Shown here one piece after another: positions 31,990-44,496 of a stretch of DNA of 64,000 nucleotides (position 1 is the first letter of the stretch; every line of letters starts with the position of its first letter). A program made the position numbers and the translations under genes. Source of the stretch: Amaurobius ferox (Eukaryota; Arthropoda; Arachnida; Araneae; Amaurobiidae). Under the pieces are notes generated by a model. It was not told the DNA's origin, searched no databases, and worked only from the letters and a program-made list of their open reading frames with translations. The stretch lies in assembly GCA_951213105.1 (NCBI GenBank), contig OX578145.1, positions 118,837,239 to 118,901,238 on the forward strand, written 5' to 3'.

Positions 31990-32500
31990 CTGCGCATGGA
32001 GGTAAAAGTAAGGAATTAAAACGTCATTAAGAAAACGTCAATATTATTTGAGACAATTATTCAGATGGCGCTGGGGTAAAATAAGTAGTCTTGCATTGTA
32101 TGTATTTTTATGACAAAAAGCATAAAATATTTATTTAAATCGTCCATTTTGTAAAAATAAATTATGAGCACAATGCAAATTTGAACTGAAACAATAAAGA
32201 ATATTTTTACGTATTCAAAATTATTTAACCTTTCAATTTATTTTTATCGCCCTATATTCCGTACTCTATCCAACAACTATGAAAAAATACTGGTTAATTA
32301 TACTCATAATTTGGGAACCCTTAATTTAAAAATAATCAAATATACATATACTAAATACTACGCGCTTCTGTTGTATCAACTAATAATAGCGACTATTTTA
32401 CTGATACTACCAACACTTAAATATAATTCTCAAAGCATTATGGATGGCACTTTCAAGCGTTTCATACATAAGATTTTTATCTCCTTTCTTACTCTATGAT
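31990..32500. repeat. Dispersed repeat, copy 2 (inverted relative to 20681-21185)
   Basis: Inverse partner of the 20.7-kb repeat. It begins with CATGGAGGTAAAAGTAAGG (inverse of TTTTTACCTCCATG at 21162) and runs to about 32495. Slightly AT-richer than its partner. Class unknown. Confidence 0.65.
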
Positions 32501-33605
32501 CCTGTGCATTCAGTATGCAACTCTCAGTCTGCGGAATGGCACGCCTTTTACATTAAAGCATCATTTATGTATAAAATAAACACTCAAACCCTCCACATTG
32601 AAAAAAAAAAGCGGAAGTTTATTAATAATGAAGTAGCATAATAACATGAAGACTGAGTCAAAGGGGGGAGGAAAGGCGAGCAACGGATGGTGGGGGGGGG
32701 GGGGGGGGGCAACGAAACCAAGCTCCGCAACTGATTTTAAGCATAGCTGAACGCTAACAAATCTTTTTTTTTATGTCTGTCTGATTTTGAGTATGTTATC
32801 TCCAACCAATAGAACGATTTAGCTAAAATTTGATAGGATTATTTCAATTAGTAAAGATTTACTAATTTTCAGTGAGATTAGTCCAGTGGAAGGCTTCTCG
32901 TGTTTATAAAATAACCATATTAAATTATATTACATAGTCATTTTTATGTAATTTTGCTTTCTCTAGAATACATAGTATATGTAAAGAGAGAGTGTTGTAA
33001 TAGGGGAAAAATCCGACTCCAGAAATTTGAATATCCCTGATTACGAATCAACCATTTTTTCACTGATATCTATGATGGGCAAGATATTGCTCGATCAAAT
33101 GGAGATATTCGATGAAATTTGATATCGATCGCAATAAGTATGCCCATGAAATCGGATGTACTTATTATAATCGATAACGACAAAAAGCTTATTGATTTGC
33201 AACGAGATCGAGTTATAAGAAATCTCTAATTTGGGTTATTTCCCCACGACGTCGAAAAAGGAACAGCCATGCGCCAGATACATCAAATACTATTGCATGT
33301 AAAATATTGTTTTCCCAAATACTTTAGCGTTCGAGATTTTGTTGAATAAGCACGTTATAAGACATCACGAACCCATTTCGAACACTTTTGGAATGATGAG
33401 TGGGGGAGCAGAAAGTTACTGAAAAGCAAATGTATTTACCGCTATAAATTTTATGTGTAAAAACATTAATGTAAGAAACTGAAACTATGTAGTAAGTTTT
33501 GCCATTCTCGTGATTGGAATTCGAATGATGCGAATTTTAAGATTTTTCGTAGCATCATTTCCTGTGGGAATCACGGGTACGGAAGGGGGGGACGGAATAT
33601 AGGGA
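32501..33605. other. No gene seen
   Basis: Contains a G-run at 32691-32709 and a GATATCGAT-rich stretch near 33090-33180. No RNA or coding feature supported. Confidence 0.35.
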
Positions 33606-34083
33606 GCGGAATATTTTTGCGAAATGGCCCGCAAAAATTGCCTGTATCCACTCTAGCTGAAAAACTAATAAACCGAATTTCACAAAATTCGGTAGATAAG
33701 TCGCTTGTGGGTTACCCTAGTGCTGATTAGATTTTAGTACGATTCGGAAAAAAATAACCTGTCCTTTTTTGCTAAATGGCCCGCAAAAATCGCCAAAATC
33801 TAAAATAAAAAACTACGTATGCTCAAATATATCCATTAAATGCTTGTTTAATACGTATACTTTAACGAAGAAAAGAATAAGACCAACCCCATTACACTGG
33901 GACTAGCCGTTCTCGAGATATTTTAGTTTAGTCGTATTTTCTCTACGCTACCTTTGAAAAGAAGTCCAGTCATCAAATGAGAGTGAAAATTGAATTAAAA
34001 GTAAATTATATGTAATTAAAATAAAGAGAACTTGAATATAAGTCTGCAGGGAAAGTTATGTGCTGCCCACATCAGATTTTTCT
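33606..34083 (+). mobile_element. HINE family B, 5'-truncated copy
   Basis: Begins inside a core unit (GCGAAATGGCCCGCAAAAATT) and ends with the family 3' end (GGGAAAGTTATGTGCTGCCC, ACATCAGATTTTTC). One and a fraction of the 149-bp core units are present. Confidence 0.75.
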
Positions 34084-34647
34084 TTCTATTGCCGATGTCA
34101 TTATACGTTTCGTTTTTCAAAAACCTACTCGTCTTATTAAAGTTTTATATTTCTTTTCCCCCTGTACTCTCTTGTTACCTTCCTTAATTTGTTGTCAGCT
34201 CTCATGTATCGTACTTGAACTTTGAAAAGAAAATGAGCCGGCCGCTTCTCATATTGAATGAAAAAAAAAAATAAAATACGCAAGGTGGTATAAAATTGCG
34301 CTGGCTTCTTCTGTGACCTGGCCCTGATGTCAAGGAGCCTGAAGAATTTTGTCTTCTTCAGCGCGGTTCCTTCTGAAAAACAAAAAGTCAATGACTTTTT
34401 TAATAAGAAAAAAAAAAGGGAAGCAGATGCGGTAGCTTGTACGTAAGGGTGGATCTCGAGCGTGGGCAGTGCTCTCCATTCGAAACATGTTCCATTTTAT
34501 TCTATTTTATTTTTCTCGTACTATTTGGTTTCACTTTTTACTAACCCTATGTGTCGTCTCAAACGATCTTTAGATAAAGAATACATTGTAGTGTTCTACC
34601 TACAGTCACTGCCCCCCACCCCACCTTCTGAAAATTTTATGGTTTTT
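34084..34647. other. No gene seen
   Basis: Sequence between two HINE-B copies. Small frames at 34137-34391 (-) and 34462-34677 (+) lack recognisable domains. Confidence 0.35.
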
Positions 34648-35427
34648 ACTTTCCCTGCAATACATGTTAATGTATAGGGAAAGTATTGGAATCATGCCGA
34701 AAATCGCAACTCGAGTTTTCGACGGATCTACGCATTTCGAGACGTCTAGAATACGAAAAAAAAATATTTTTAGCGTGACGTCTGTCTGTGTGTCTGTCTG
34801 TCTGTCTGTGCAGATTTTGTATCCACTCTAAATAAAAAAACTAATGGACCGAATTTCATAAAATTTAGTAGGTAAGTCACTTGTGGGCGAGTCTAGTACT
34901 GATTAGTTTTGGGTACGATTCGGGATAAAAGAACCAGCCTTTGTTTGCGAAATGGCCCTCAAAAGCTTGTATCCACTCTAGCCAAAAAACTAATGGACCG
35001 AATTTCACAAAATTCGGTATATAAGGCACTTGTGGGACACCCTGGTGCTGATTAGATTTTGGTACGATTCGAAAAAAATAACCTAATAAATAATTCGAAA
35101 AAAATAATTTTTGCAAAATGGCCCGCAAAAATTTCTAAAATCTAAAATAAAAAACTACGTATGCTCGCTCAAATATATCCATTAAATGCTTGTTTAATAC
35201 GTAATTTTTAACGAAGAAAAGAATAAGACTAGCCCCATTACACTAGGACTAGCCGTTTTCGAGATATTTTAGTTTTTCGTATTTTCTCTACGCCACCTTT
35301 GAAAGTAAGTCCAGTTATCATATGAGAACGAAAATTGAATTAAAAGTGAATTAAATTTAATCAAAATAAAGAGAACGTGAATATAAGTCTGCAGGGAAAG
35401 TCATGTGCTGCTCACATCAGATTTTTT
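34648..35427 (+). mobile_element. HINE family B, full-length copy
   Basis: The 5' palindromic zone (ACTTTCCCTGCAATACATG, TTAATGTATAGGGAAAGT) is followed by the CGCAACTCGAGTTTTCGACG block, a GTCTGTCTGTCTGTCTGTGC microsatellite near 34783-34811, two core units, and the 3' end GTCATGTGCTGCTCACATC followed by T. The subterminal pair ACTTTCC/GGAAAGT and the 3' hairpin ATGTG/CACAT fit the HINE/DINE-1 layout. Confidence 0.85.
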
Positions 35428-37850
35428 ACTTCAGCTATCGATTTTAGGCGCAGTACACACGACAGGAGTAAAAATAAAGTATATTTTATTTTTTACCAAT
35501 GATAGTGAAACAAATTCATTCTTATCATCGGCACCAATGCTGAAATTTATTGGAACCATGGGTCAACGTTGAGGAAATATGTCTAACAAATAAAATTTTC
35601 TTGTTTTTATAGATCAGCTATTAATCTTCCGAGTTTTCGTACCGCTACTTTTAAAAGAGTAATAAAACAAGACTTAAATATATATTATGAGAAACTTATT
35701 TGAGGACGCAAAACTTAGACCCTTTTAAAAGTTTTAATCTATGGTCTCAATCTATGGTCAAAAATCTATGGTCTCAAAAGGTGAAACAACTTTTGAGAAT
35801 TAAAGTAAAGCCATTGGTACGTATTCTTCAAATACTGTATATAAGAAAAGCCCTTATTTCTGTTTGTCTATCAATCACGCTTGATTACAAATTTGGCGAT
35901 AAATGTAGTTTAATATCTTGTCTTGATTACTTATCACTCCTCCGCTCAGAGGTCCCCCCCCCCCTCTCCAATAGTTCTGACTACGCTACTACCGGCAGTA
36001 TTCTATAATACAGACCCGATTTGTATTTATTGGTGAGTTACCATGTTCTCAGCTCACACCAATACACAAACGGACCTATTTCCGAAACTGTTCGAAACGT
36101 GTTCTGTAGGTCCTAAAACTTGCGCTTACCTGCTAGATATAAAACTATATATTCCATATGATCATATTATTTTTCGTATTACTTAACTTATTAAAGTGCG
36201 GTGATAGGACAGCCAAGTGAGACCCTTGGTTTAACAATATTAAAAGAAAAATAAGTATACATTTAGCTCAGGTTATTGATACAAGGACAAACACGTGTTT
36301 TAGTGTTTTATGTTCATCTGGAATGAATTGCCCGGGTCCTAAATAAGCGCCCGCAACGTAGATAATACAGATACAAGTAGCACCACTCAATTTCCAAATC
36401 ACGTGTTTTTAACCAAAATCATTTCTACGTTTGTGTCCATCCACATCCTTTAGTTTCCCCGCGGGTGTAGTCACGCACAACTATTTAATACGCATGCGCA
36501 CAAACTACTACTGCTTCCCATAACAACGGTGGGTTTGTAATATCAACCACCAACCGGAAAATACTGCCCTTCGCGAGCGGAATCGAAAACATCCAATTTT
36601 TATGCTTCTGTTTGAACATTCTCAGAAAATCCATAAATAAAGTAATTAAAAAAAAAACCGAAGATACACATCCATATTTTTTCCAAACTATAGAAATGTG
36701 CTAATCTTCCAATTTTGGATATGGCGAAATAAGAATCAGATAACCTAAAACGTGCATCTTTCATTATATTCAAACATAAATAAATAAATAAATAAATGTA
36801 AAAGAAAGATTATCATATTAAAATGGCGTACCTTCTTGTGCCTGCAACATACGCTCTGTAAATCAGAAAAAATAACGGAACATCTTGCGGCGTCTTTGAA
36901 GTCTTAGTCCATTATGACTCCGGAATCCATAAATTACGCGTGATGAGTGATAAACTAAATGGCGATTGTTTGAATAAAGGAAAAAAAAATCTACATTCTA
37001 ATTGGCATCATTGGCGATTCAAGGTTGAGATTGATATGTGGGGTTCCGTATCTCAGATTTGTGCCAACAGCTTGTTCGGAATAAAAACTGTTACTTCTTT
37101 GTGCAAATGAGCATCTTTAACTGCCGTTTCACAGCCGCATTTACACATTTCGGATCCAAAAGCGCATGCGTAGTAAAAGCATACCTACATTTCATTTGAA
37201 TAGAATTTTTAAACGCAACGTTTTAGATTATGATTCTAAAACTCCTAATTTCCTTGCACTTGAACAGTTGTTGTCAAGGGTGCCATTTAAGTGGCGGCTG
37301 ACTCACCCCCTTCCCCAAGGATTTTCAAGTTATGTTTCTTATATCGAATCATATTTCCATCATTAGAACATTAATCCATCAGCTTTTACCCATCCCCCAA
37401 GAGCTACTTTTGCCCCTCCTAAAAAATTATTGAAATGATGCCCCTGGCTGTTGCTGTGGCTGGCAATCATCCGTAGTACACCATTTACTAAGTTTCATCC
37501 AACAAAATTGACTTATGAAATGACGCAGGAAATTGAAATTTTGACCGATGATAATGATTGATTTTCGTAACTAATTAAAACTGTATTATTATGTACTTTA
37601 ATTTTCGAATATTTTAGACACATGAAAAGATTTATAACTCCTGTTAAAAATAACCGCGACTTTCTAAGTTAATAATTTTTTAGACTAATAAGTGCCATAA
37701 ATTTCGGGATTTTTTTTATTTTTTTGCAAATATTAAAATTAAAAATGTTTTTGCCACATGCCAAGATCTAAACCTGCCATTTAAACAAATTATCGCGACT
37801 TTCTGAACCAAACAATTGCTTTTTAAATCGACATGAACATGATCGACCAT
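35428..37850. other. Longest repeat-poor stretch; no gene demonstrated
   Basis: About 2.4 kb without a recognisable TE. 36340-36600 and 37140-37170 are richer in CpG and contain GCATGCGCA and GCGCATGCG words (NRF1-like). 36500-36540 looks promoter-like but has no open frame or splice pattern attached. C- or A-runs near 35950 and 36650. Confidence 0.35.
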
Positions 37851-40800
37851 ATTACTTTCCTTATATACATAATGTATAAGGAAAGTATTGTGACGGGGTC
37901 GAAAATTCGAATTCGAGTTTTCGACGGGAGAGCACGTTTTAAGCATCCCTGATCACGAATCAAACATTTTTGAAGTGGTGTGTGTGTGTGTGTGTCAGTG
38001 AGTCTGTGGAGACGATAACTGACGAACGAATGGACCGATTCGAACCAAATTTGGTACAAAAATCACAATCCGTAAACACTGGAAGCCTATTGTTTTTATA
38101 CGCAATCGAATGTTCAGAACCCCCTAAATTTTCGAATGAAATTTTGAAAAAATCATCAAAAAATCAAAATCTATATAAATAAAATTAAAAATCTGTCTGT
38201 CTGTCTGTCTGTTTGTCTCATCATCACGGGAAAACGGCTGAACCGAATTTAATGAAATTTTGTGGATAGCCTTGAAATAGCCCCCCATAAATTTTGTCCA
38301 AGTTTCGAGTTTCTAAGACCAGGGGTTGTTGAGACATTAATGAAAAACGGAACTTTTCTTAGGAGATCTACTCTCCAACTCCGTGGTTTATTCAAACGGA
38401 AAGGATGAAAATCGTTTGTTTTAAACGCCAAAATGAAATAAAACTTTATCTCAGAGTTTGGTGCAGGATTTTTGCATTAATTAGTCACTATAGGGAAAAC
38501 ATAAATTGTTTGAAACATGAATTTAAATGGAAAAATCTACCTCCATGGTTCATCTCTCACAAGCTTTTACTCAACGATGTAAAGTATAAAGAAATCAAAA
38601 TGGCTATTTAATTTCGCATTTTATGAGGAAGATTCTATCTTATATCATGTTGCTCGGCAACGGAATGAAATTAAATGTGTTGTTAATATCTATTATTATT
38701 TTTTTTATTTGTATAATAAATAAATGGATGTAAAAATATATTTTATAAATGAACGGTTTGATTGTTCTTTTAATTATATATATTGCGGACTGCGTACATC
38801 ACTTTCATTTATTTTAACAAAGAGGTTTCAAGCTCATATATTGTGTTTAGCTAATAAACTCATATATTGTGTTTACCCAATAAATTCATTTAGCCGATTG
38901 TTGAAGCAGAAAAAGAGTAGAACGGGTGTATGTATCTTCTAATACAATTTTACTGTTTTCATTTAGTATATACAAACGGGATCAGGATATTTTAGTCTTC
39001 AGATCTGCAAATTCAGAGCTACGAATTTAGAGGAATATCTCTAAATAACTTGGTAACTTTTCTTAAACTTTACCAAATTAGTAGAAATGTCTCCAAATTG
39101 ATAAAAATGACCCAAATCAATGAAATTAAATTTGTTTTTTTAGAATAAAGTACTGAAATGATGTTTCTGTAGCATTTGTCGGTCAGTCCATCCATCCTAC
39201 TTAGTAACACATATAAGGAATTTTTTTAATATCACCAAATTGGTAAAAATATTTCTAAATCCATAAAAATATCATGAAATTGATAAAATCGCGCTTAATA
39301 AATGAAATTAATTGTGTTTTGTTAGGGGATAGCATTGTGATGATGTTTCCTCAATTTGTCGCATAATGGGATTATCAGTTCTACAGTCCCACTTGGCGAT
39401 AAATTTGGCGATTTTTTAAATTATAGCTAAATTGACGAAAATGTCGCCAAACCTTCCATGGAGATTGCATTATTCAGATGATATGATTTCCATCAATTTA
39501 TTTAAAGCAATTGATATCATGTCGCTTAGCAACGGATCCAATATGTTATGCGGCATATGATTTTTATTAAATCTTTTCCGATTTGAATAGTAAAAATATG
39601 TATATAAAATAAATTTCATTGACATTGAATTTTTGACTGGATAATATCAATTACGGTCTTCAGGTTTAAACATCATTATTATTGATATTTTCGGGGACTG
39701 TTGATTCAGGGATTACTGATATTTTCAAATTATTATGGAATTGTTTTATTATGATGAAAACTGTTGAAACTCATATATAGTACGTTGTACGAGTAATCTT
39801 CTACAAATGCATGGGTATATCTTCCAATCTACGAGATTATAAGTAGTACAGGTACATTGGCATATATTTTCATATATATTGGCATATATTCGAATCAATT
39901 ACGACCTTCTGGTATTAAGATTACGGGGATTTTTGATACTTTCAATTTTTTATGTCATCTCTTTTATTTTGGCAAATATTTTTGAGACACATATTGCAAT
40001 ACGGGTAAGCTTCTACTAACACACTGGCATATTTTCTAATCTGCGACATATTAAGTAGTACGGGGTTGCATATATTGATTCAATTCCTTTTTTTTATAAA
40101 TTTGCTTACAAAAGGGGCCAGGATGTTTTATTCTTCAGATCTGCCCGTGAAGATAATTTTGCATAGTGAGAACAGATGTTCTTAAACTTCTCTTTATGAG
40201 CAATAAATTTAATATTTTAACAGAATTTGCACATGATTGCGAATTATAAATTTCTTTATATTATATACTCCGTACGAAGAACGGGTATTCTGCTAGTCAC
40301 TAATAAAGTTACGCAAATAGACATTTCTTATGTAATTTTTCATTAGAAAACGATTGGCATAAATTTTAGAACGTTAACATGAACCGTTCTCGAGATATTG
40401 CACATTTTTTTAAAAAAATTATCAAAAAGTCATATAAAATAAAAAAAAAATATTTTCTATTGAGAAACATGTTCACTTTTCATATGTAATACCATACGAT
40501 GAATTAGGTGACATCATTCTCGTGGATCTAGCTCGTTCCATTCATGAAAAAAGATACTTTGAGTAATACGTTTTTATTTGAAAGCCAATAGTCATTTGTC
40601 TGCTGTAAGAATAACTTATTTCTTCGTCCATAACGCTTGGCGAGATTTTGGCGACGAATTTGGCGGAATGCCGCCAACTTGGCGACTTTTTGAAATGTTG
40701 CCAAATTAACGAAAATCTCGCCAAATGGATAAAAATGACGCTAAATCAATGAAAATCGAGACTAATTGTCGGAAATTCAATATCTTGTAAAGAATATTAG

Positions 40801-40899
40801 TACCTACTATAAGAAAAACCTATTTTTTTTTACTGTAAAAGTAGTAAATTCATTACATTATATAAGGAAAGTCATGTGTTGCCCACATCAGATTTTTTT
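37851..40899 (+). mobile_element. HINE family A, split by a canonical Helitron
   Basis: The 5' palindrome is at 37854-37888, the GACGGGGTCGAAAATTCG block at 37893 and the GTGT microsatellite at 37978-37996. Sequence matches other A copies to 38169 and resumes at 40297 with CACTAATAAAGTTACGC through the 3' end GTCATGTGTTGCCCACATC at 40871-40889. The intervening 2127 bases are absent from the copies at 55283 and 63004. Confidence 0.85.
38170..40296 (+). mobile_element. Non-autonomous Helitron, 2127 bp
   Basis: Starts TCTATATAAATAAAATTAAA with GTCTGTCTGTCTGTC just inside. It ends CTAG, preceded 8 bases upstream by a short CCGT/ACGG hairpin (40269-40284). It is inserted between A (38169) and T (40297) with no target duplication. 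All are hallmarks of canonical Helitrons, and the empty site is seen in other HINE-A copies. The interior has no Rep/helicase frame. It contains three units of about 160 bp (39070-39450), each carrying a 20-bp-periodic CCAAAT..ATAAAAAT motif, and a roughly 250-bp duplicated segment (39640-40090). Confidence 0.85.
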
Positions 40900-41772
40900 A
40901 ATATTGTAGCTAGTTGACCGGAAATCATTATCGCTTGGGACCCCCCCCCCCCCTCTCCTCCCCCTCGGTAGTAAATCTGCTGCTTTGGCTCTGTTAGATT
41001 AGACTTTTTGTGCTTGAATCAACTGTATTCCAAAACAACCCTAAATCTGCTTGGCGCTAATCCTTTCGAAAAACAATCTCTTTACTTTATAGACATAAAT
41101 GAGAAGTTTATAGCCTTACATCATACAGGAAAACTCTAAAAGTCTCCCATTTTCCTTCATCAGAAACTCTCTAATCAAGTGAGCCGCCCTTTTTTATCGT
41201 TCTGAACTCCACATCTAAAGCGCCGAGATTGCATCATCGAATACATACACTTACTTACCCACGTGGTTTTATTTACGCGCAACTCTTTTAAAACGCCCTT
41301 TTATCGTCTTTCAAGTGTTGCTATTATTGGGCGATGTCGTTCGGTGTCAAACGAATTTATGAATTAATATAGTTTCTGCACCCCAGCGATACAGAACATT
41401 GTTTGTGTTCGAACTTAATACGTTTTTATGCTGTCTTCCGGGTTTATAAATTTTTTTGTAGAGGTATGTGGGTTGAATTTATTGTGTGGTTTGACTGCCA
41501 TAAGGATGCCGAAGGGTTTTCATTGTATTTTGTCCTTCCTGTTTTGCTTATCTCAGGAATTTATGAATTTGGTATTTCTATATTAAGTTCATTTTTACTT
41601 TCTCTACATGTAGGCAGTGGCATACTCGGAGGAGTTGTTCCCAGTGGCATACCTAATAGCATCAGGAACTGCCCAAGGGTCAAGCAACCGCTTAGGTGCC
41701 TCATGTGTGCAGAGGGCGCCAAATTTGGCACATTTTGTTTACCAGGCCTGTCTTGAAAATCATTTTTTTTTT
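40900..41772. other. No gene seen
   Basis: A C-run at 40941-40955, otherwise mixed sequence. A 117-codon frame at 41403-41756 runs up to the start of HINE-B and contains hydrophobic stretches but no recognisable domain. I do not call it a gene. Confidence 0.35.
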
Positions 41773-42529
41773 ACTTTCCTTGCAATACATGGTAATGTAT
41801 AGGGAAAGTATTGGAATCGTACCGAAAATCGCAACTCGAGTTTTCGACGGATCTACACGTTTCGAGACCTCTAGAATACGAAAAAACTATTTTTAGCGTG
41901 ACGTCTGTGTGTGTGTCTGTGTATCTGTCTGTCTGTCTGTGCAGATTTTGTATCCACTCTAACTAAAAAAGTAATTGACCGAATTTCACAAAATTTGGTA
42001 GGTAAGTCACTTGTGGGAGAATCTGGTGCTGATTAGTTTTGGGTACGATTCGGGATAAAAGAACTCGCCTTTTTTTGCGAAATGGCCCGCAGAAGATTGT
42101 ATCCACTCTAGCTGAAAATCTAATGGACCGAATTTCACAAAATTTGGTCGATAAGTGGCTTGTGGGTCATCTTGGTGCTGATTAAATTTTGGTGCGATTC
42201 AGAAAAAAATAACCTGTCTTTTTTGCAAAATGACCCGCAAAAATCGACAAAATCTAAAATAAAAAACTACGTATGCTGAAATATATCCATTAAATGCTTG
42301 TTTTATACGTAATTTTTAATGAAGAAAAGAATAAGACCAACACCATTACACTAGGACTACCTGTTCTCGAGATATTTTCGTTTTTTCTCTATGCCACCTT
42401 TGAAAATGAGTCCAGTTACCAAATGAGAACGAAAATTGAATTAATAGTGAATTAAATTTAATTAAAATAAAGAGAGTGTATATATAAGTCTGCAGGGAAA
42501 GTCATGTGCTGCCCACATCATATTTTTTT
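41773..42529 (+). mobile_element. HINE family B, full-length copy
   Basis: The 5' zone ACTTTCCTTGCAATACATGG, GTATAGGGAAAGTATTGG is followed by a GTCTGTCTGTCTGTGCAG microsatellite (41926-41944). Two core units start at 41947 and 42096 (149-bp period), and the 3' end GTCATGTGCTGCCCACATC is at 42501-42519. Non-coding. Confidence 0.85.
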
Positions 42530-42830
42530 AGTTCTTCACAATCCAACGTTTACATAAATAAATCATCGGGTAATCTATTCTTCAGATTACGAATTTTTGG
42601 ATTAGTAGCGTTTAACTGCATTTATCGTTCGAATGTTTTTAATAAAACTCGTTTGCGGCCTCCGAAAACATCGAGACGCTGCTGAATAGCATTAACGGTT
42701 GATTAAATTATCATCTAGTTTCAAAGCAAAAAAAGTTTCTTTGCATACATAAATAAGACATAACAGCCACTACAGTCAGAATTTTTCCTAGCTTCTTTTG
42801 AATGAACATTCTTTTTCAGCTCTTTTTGAC

Positions 42831-43655
42831 AAGCAGTGCAGCAGAGGTAACAGAATTTCTGCGCAAAAATTTCCCTAATTTTGCTGTTAGCTGCTCTGAC
42901 TTATTTATCTTGATACAGAACGATCTTTTTCAGTTCATTTTAACAGCTGCTGCTGAAAAGATTACGAAATTTTTGTACTTTTGCTGTTGTGGTGATATCT
43001 ATGTCTTGTTTATCCTGACGATGAAGTTTTTTTTTTTAACAACAACAAAGGTGGGGAGATTTCTGCACAAAAATTTCCCTATCTGTGCTGTTGATTGGTC
43101 TGTCTTATTTATGCTGACAAAGAAGACTTTTTCAACACTTTTTAGCAACCACTACAGTAAAGGTAATTCTAATAATGCACCGATCCACCCGAAGGTATAC
43201 TAGAGAAAAATTTCAACATTTTTTTTACTGTAATAGCTGCTCTGTCTTGTTTATCTCCAGACTCTATTTAGCAGCAGCAAAGGTAGAGAAACTGTCCTTA
43301 CCTTTGCTACAGTAAATGTTCTTTCTTATGTATTCTAGCTTTTTTTTTTATAGAAACCATTATAACAGATATAGGGAAATTTACCCACCTTTGCTGTAAT
43401 GGTTATCTTGTTCATTTTATTTATTTTTGTTTTGTTTTATTTTTCCAAACAAAAAGGCTTTTTTTTTTCAGCAGCCACTACAACAAAGGTAAAGATAGTA
43501 AATTTCCATACCTTTGCTATAGTGGGTGATCTATCTAATTTATACTGATGGAAAAAAACCTCTTCTTACAACTCTTTTTATTATCAGCAACTACAACAAA
43601 GGTAGATCTATGTTCCGAAAATTCCCTACCTTTGCAGTAGTGGCTGCTTAGTGTT
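42831..43655. repeat. Tandem array of about eight hairpin units (80-126 bp spacing)
   Basis: Units start near 42832, 42943, 43039, 43144, 43270, 43353, 43470 and 43583. Each has a left arm of the form CAGCARCYACTACARCAAAG and its inverse on the right (TACCTTTGCTGTAGTGGCTG), separated by 15-40 bases. The last three units show the best pairing, for example CCACTACAACAAAGGTA against TACCTTTGCTATAGTGG. Spacers are pyrimidine-rich (TGTCTTATTTATNCTGAC) and also repeated. A 133-codon frame crossing the first units only reflects the tandem structure. I know of no named repeat with this form. Confidence 0.75.
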
Positions 43656-43675
43656 TTGTCGTATTTATTCTGACG

Positions 43676-43806
43676 AAGAAGGCTCTCTTTTTTTTTCTCT
43701 GAAAAGGCTCTCTTTTTTTTTTCTCTGAAAAGGCTCTCTTTTTTTTTTCTCTGAAAAGGCTCTCTTTTTTTTTTCTCTGAAAAGGCTCTCTTTTTTTTTT
43801 CTCTCT
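43676..43806. repeat. 26-bp minisatellite, five copies
   Basis: Unit GGCTCTC followed by a T-run and CTCTGAAAA, starting at 43681, 43706, 43732, 43758 and 43784. It appears to have expanded from the spacer at the right end of the hairpin array, whose last spacer ends GAAGAAGGCTCTC. Confidence 0.85.
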
Positions 43807-44112
43807 GAAACTGATTGACACACTTTTAATTGACGGTTTATGCTGTTACTAATGGAGTGTTTTGAATATCTGATAATTTTAGGCAGAAGTTTAAACCAAA
43901 TTTTTATATGGACTTATAACTTAATTATGTCTTTTGATGGTGGCCTCCTTTTCATACATAATATAAAGCTCTTCCAGTGCAGGGTGAGTTTCCATGGTAA
44001 ACAAACACTATTGCAGATTGCATGTTCCTTTCTTTCGGTTTGCTTTTTTGGACGGTTCGGCGACCTGCCAGATACGGATTAGTTTGCTGCCGTGGTGGGA
44101 CGGGATTGGGGC
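43807..44112. other. No gene seen
   Basis: Short frames on both strands without recognisable domains. Joins the hairpin array to a HINE-A relic. Confidence 0.35.
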
Positions 44113-44496
44113 ATTCAGTCGCGTTTAAAATCAACAGGGTTCCAGTGTTCACTGATTTCATTTCATTATCAGTGAATATTAGAATCCTATTGATTTTAAT
44201 AGGGTAATAATCGTACCAAATTCTTTTGAGATCGAATCATTCATCCATGAGATTTCGCATCCGCAGATTCTCTTTCTCTCTCTCACATACACACACGTAT
44301 ACACTAACATATATACATACACACGTACACTAGCATAAACACACATGTGTACTAACATACATACGAACACACAGACATCCTCTCAAAAATGTTGTATTTG
44401 AGTTCAGGGTGCTTGAACTGTGATCTTTCGTTAAAATTCAAATTTTTGACCACATCATAATGCTTTCCTTATACATTATACTTTGTATGTAGGGGA
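44113..44496 (-). mobile_element. HINE family A, diverged 5' part
   Basis: The minus strand shows, in order, the 5' zone (CCTACATACAAAGTATAATG / AAGGAAAGC), TCAAAAATTTGAATTTTAAC, the CAAGCACCCTG block, a long degenerate GTGT/TATGTA microsatellite (44290-44370) and the GGTACGATT...AACACTGGAACCCTG region. The 3' half is absent. Confidence 0.6.

Noticed and set aside
41403..41756. 117-codon frame with hydrophobic stretches before HINE-B
   Set aside because: No recognisable domain, T-rich codons explain the hydrophobicity, and it ends at the edge of a TE.
42802..43203. 133-codon plus-strand frame with internal repeats
   Set aside because: Its repeats follow the nucleotide hairpin array, and it is T-rich and hydrophobic with no domain. 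Other units of the array are frame-shifted relative to it.
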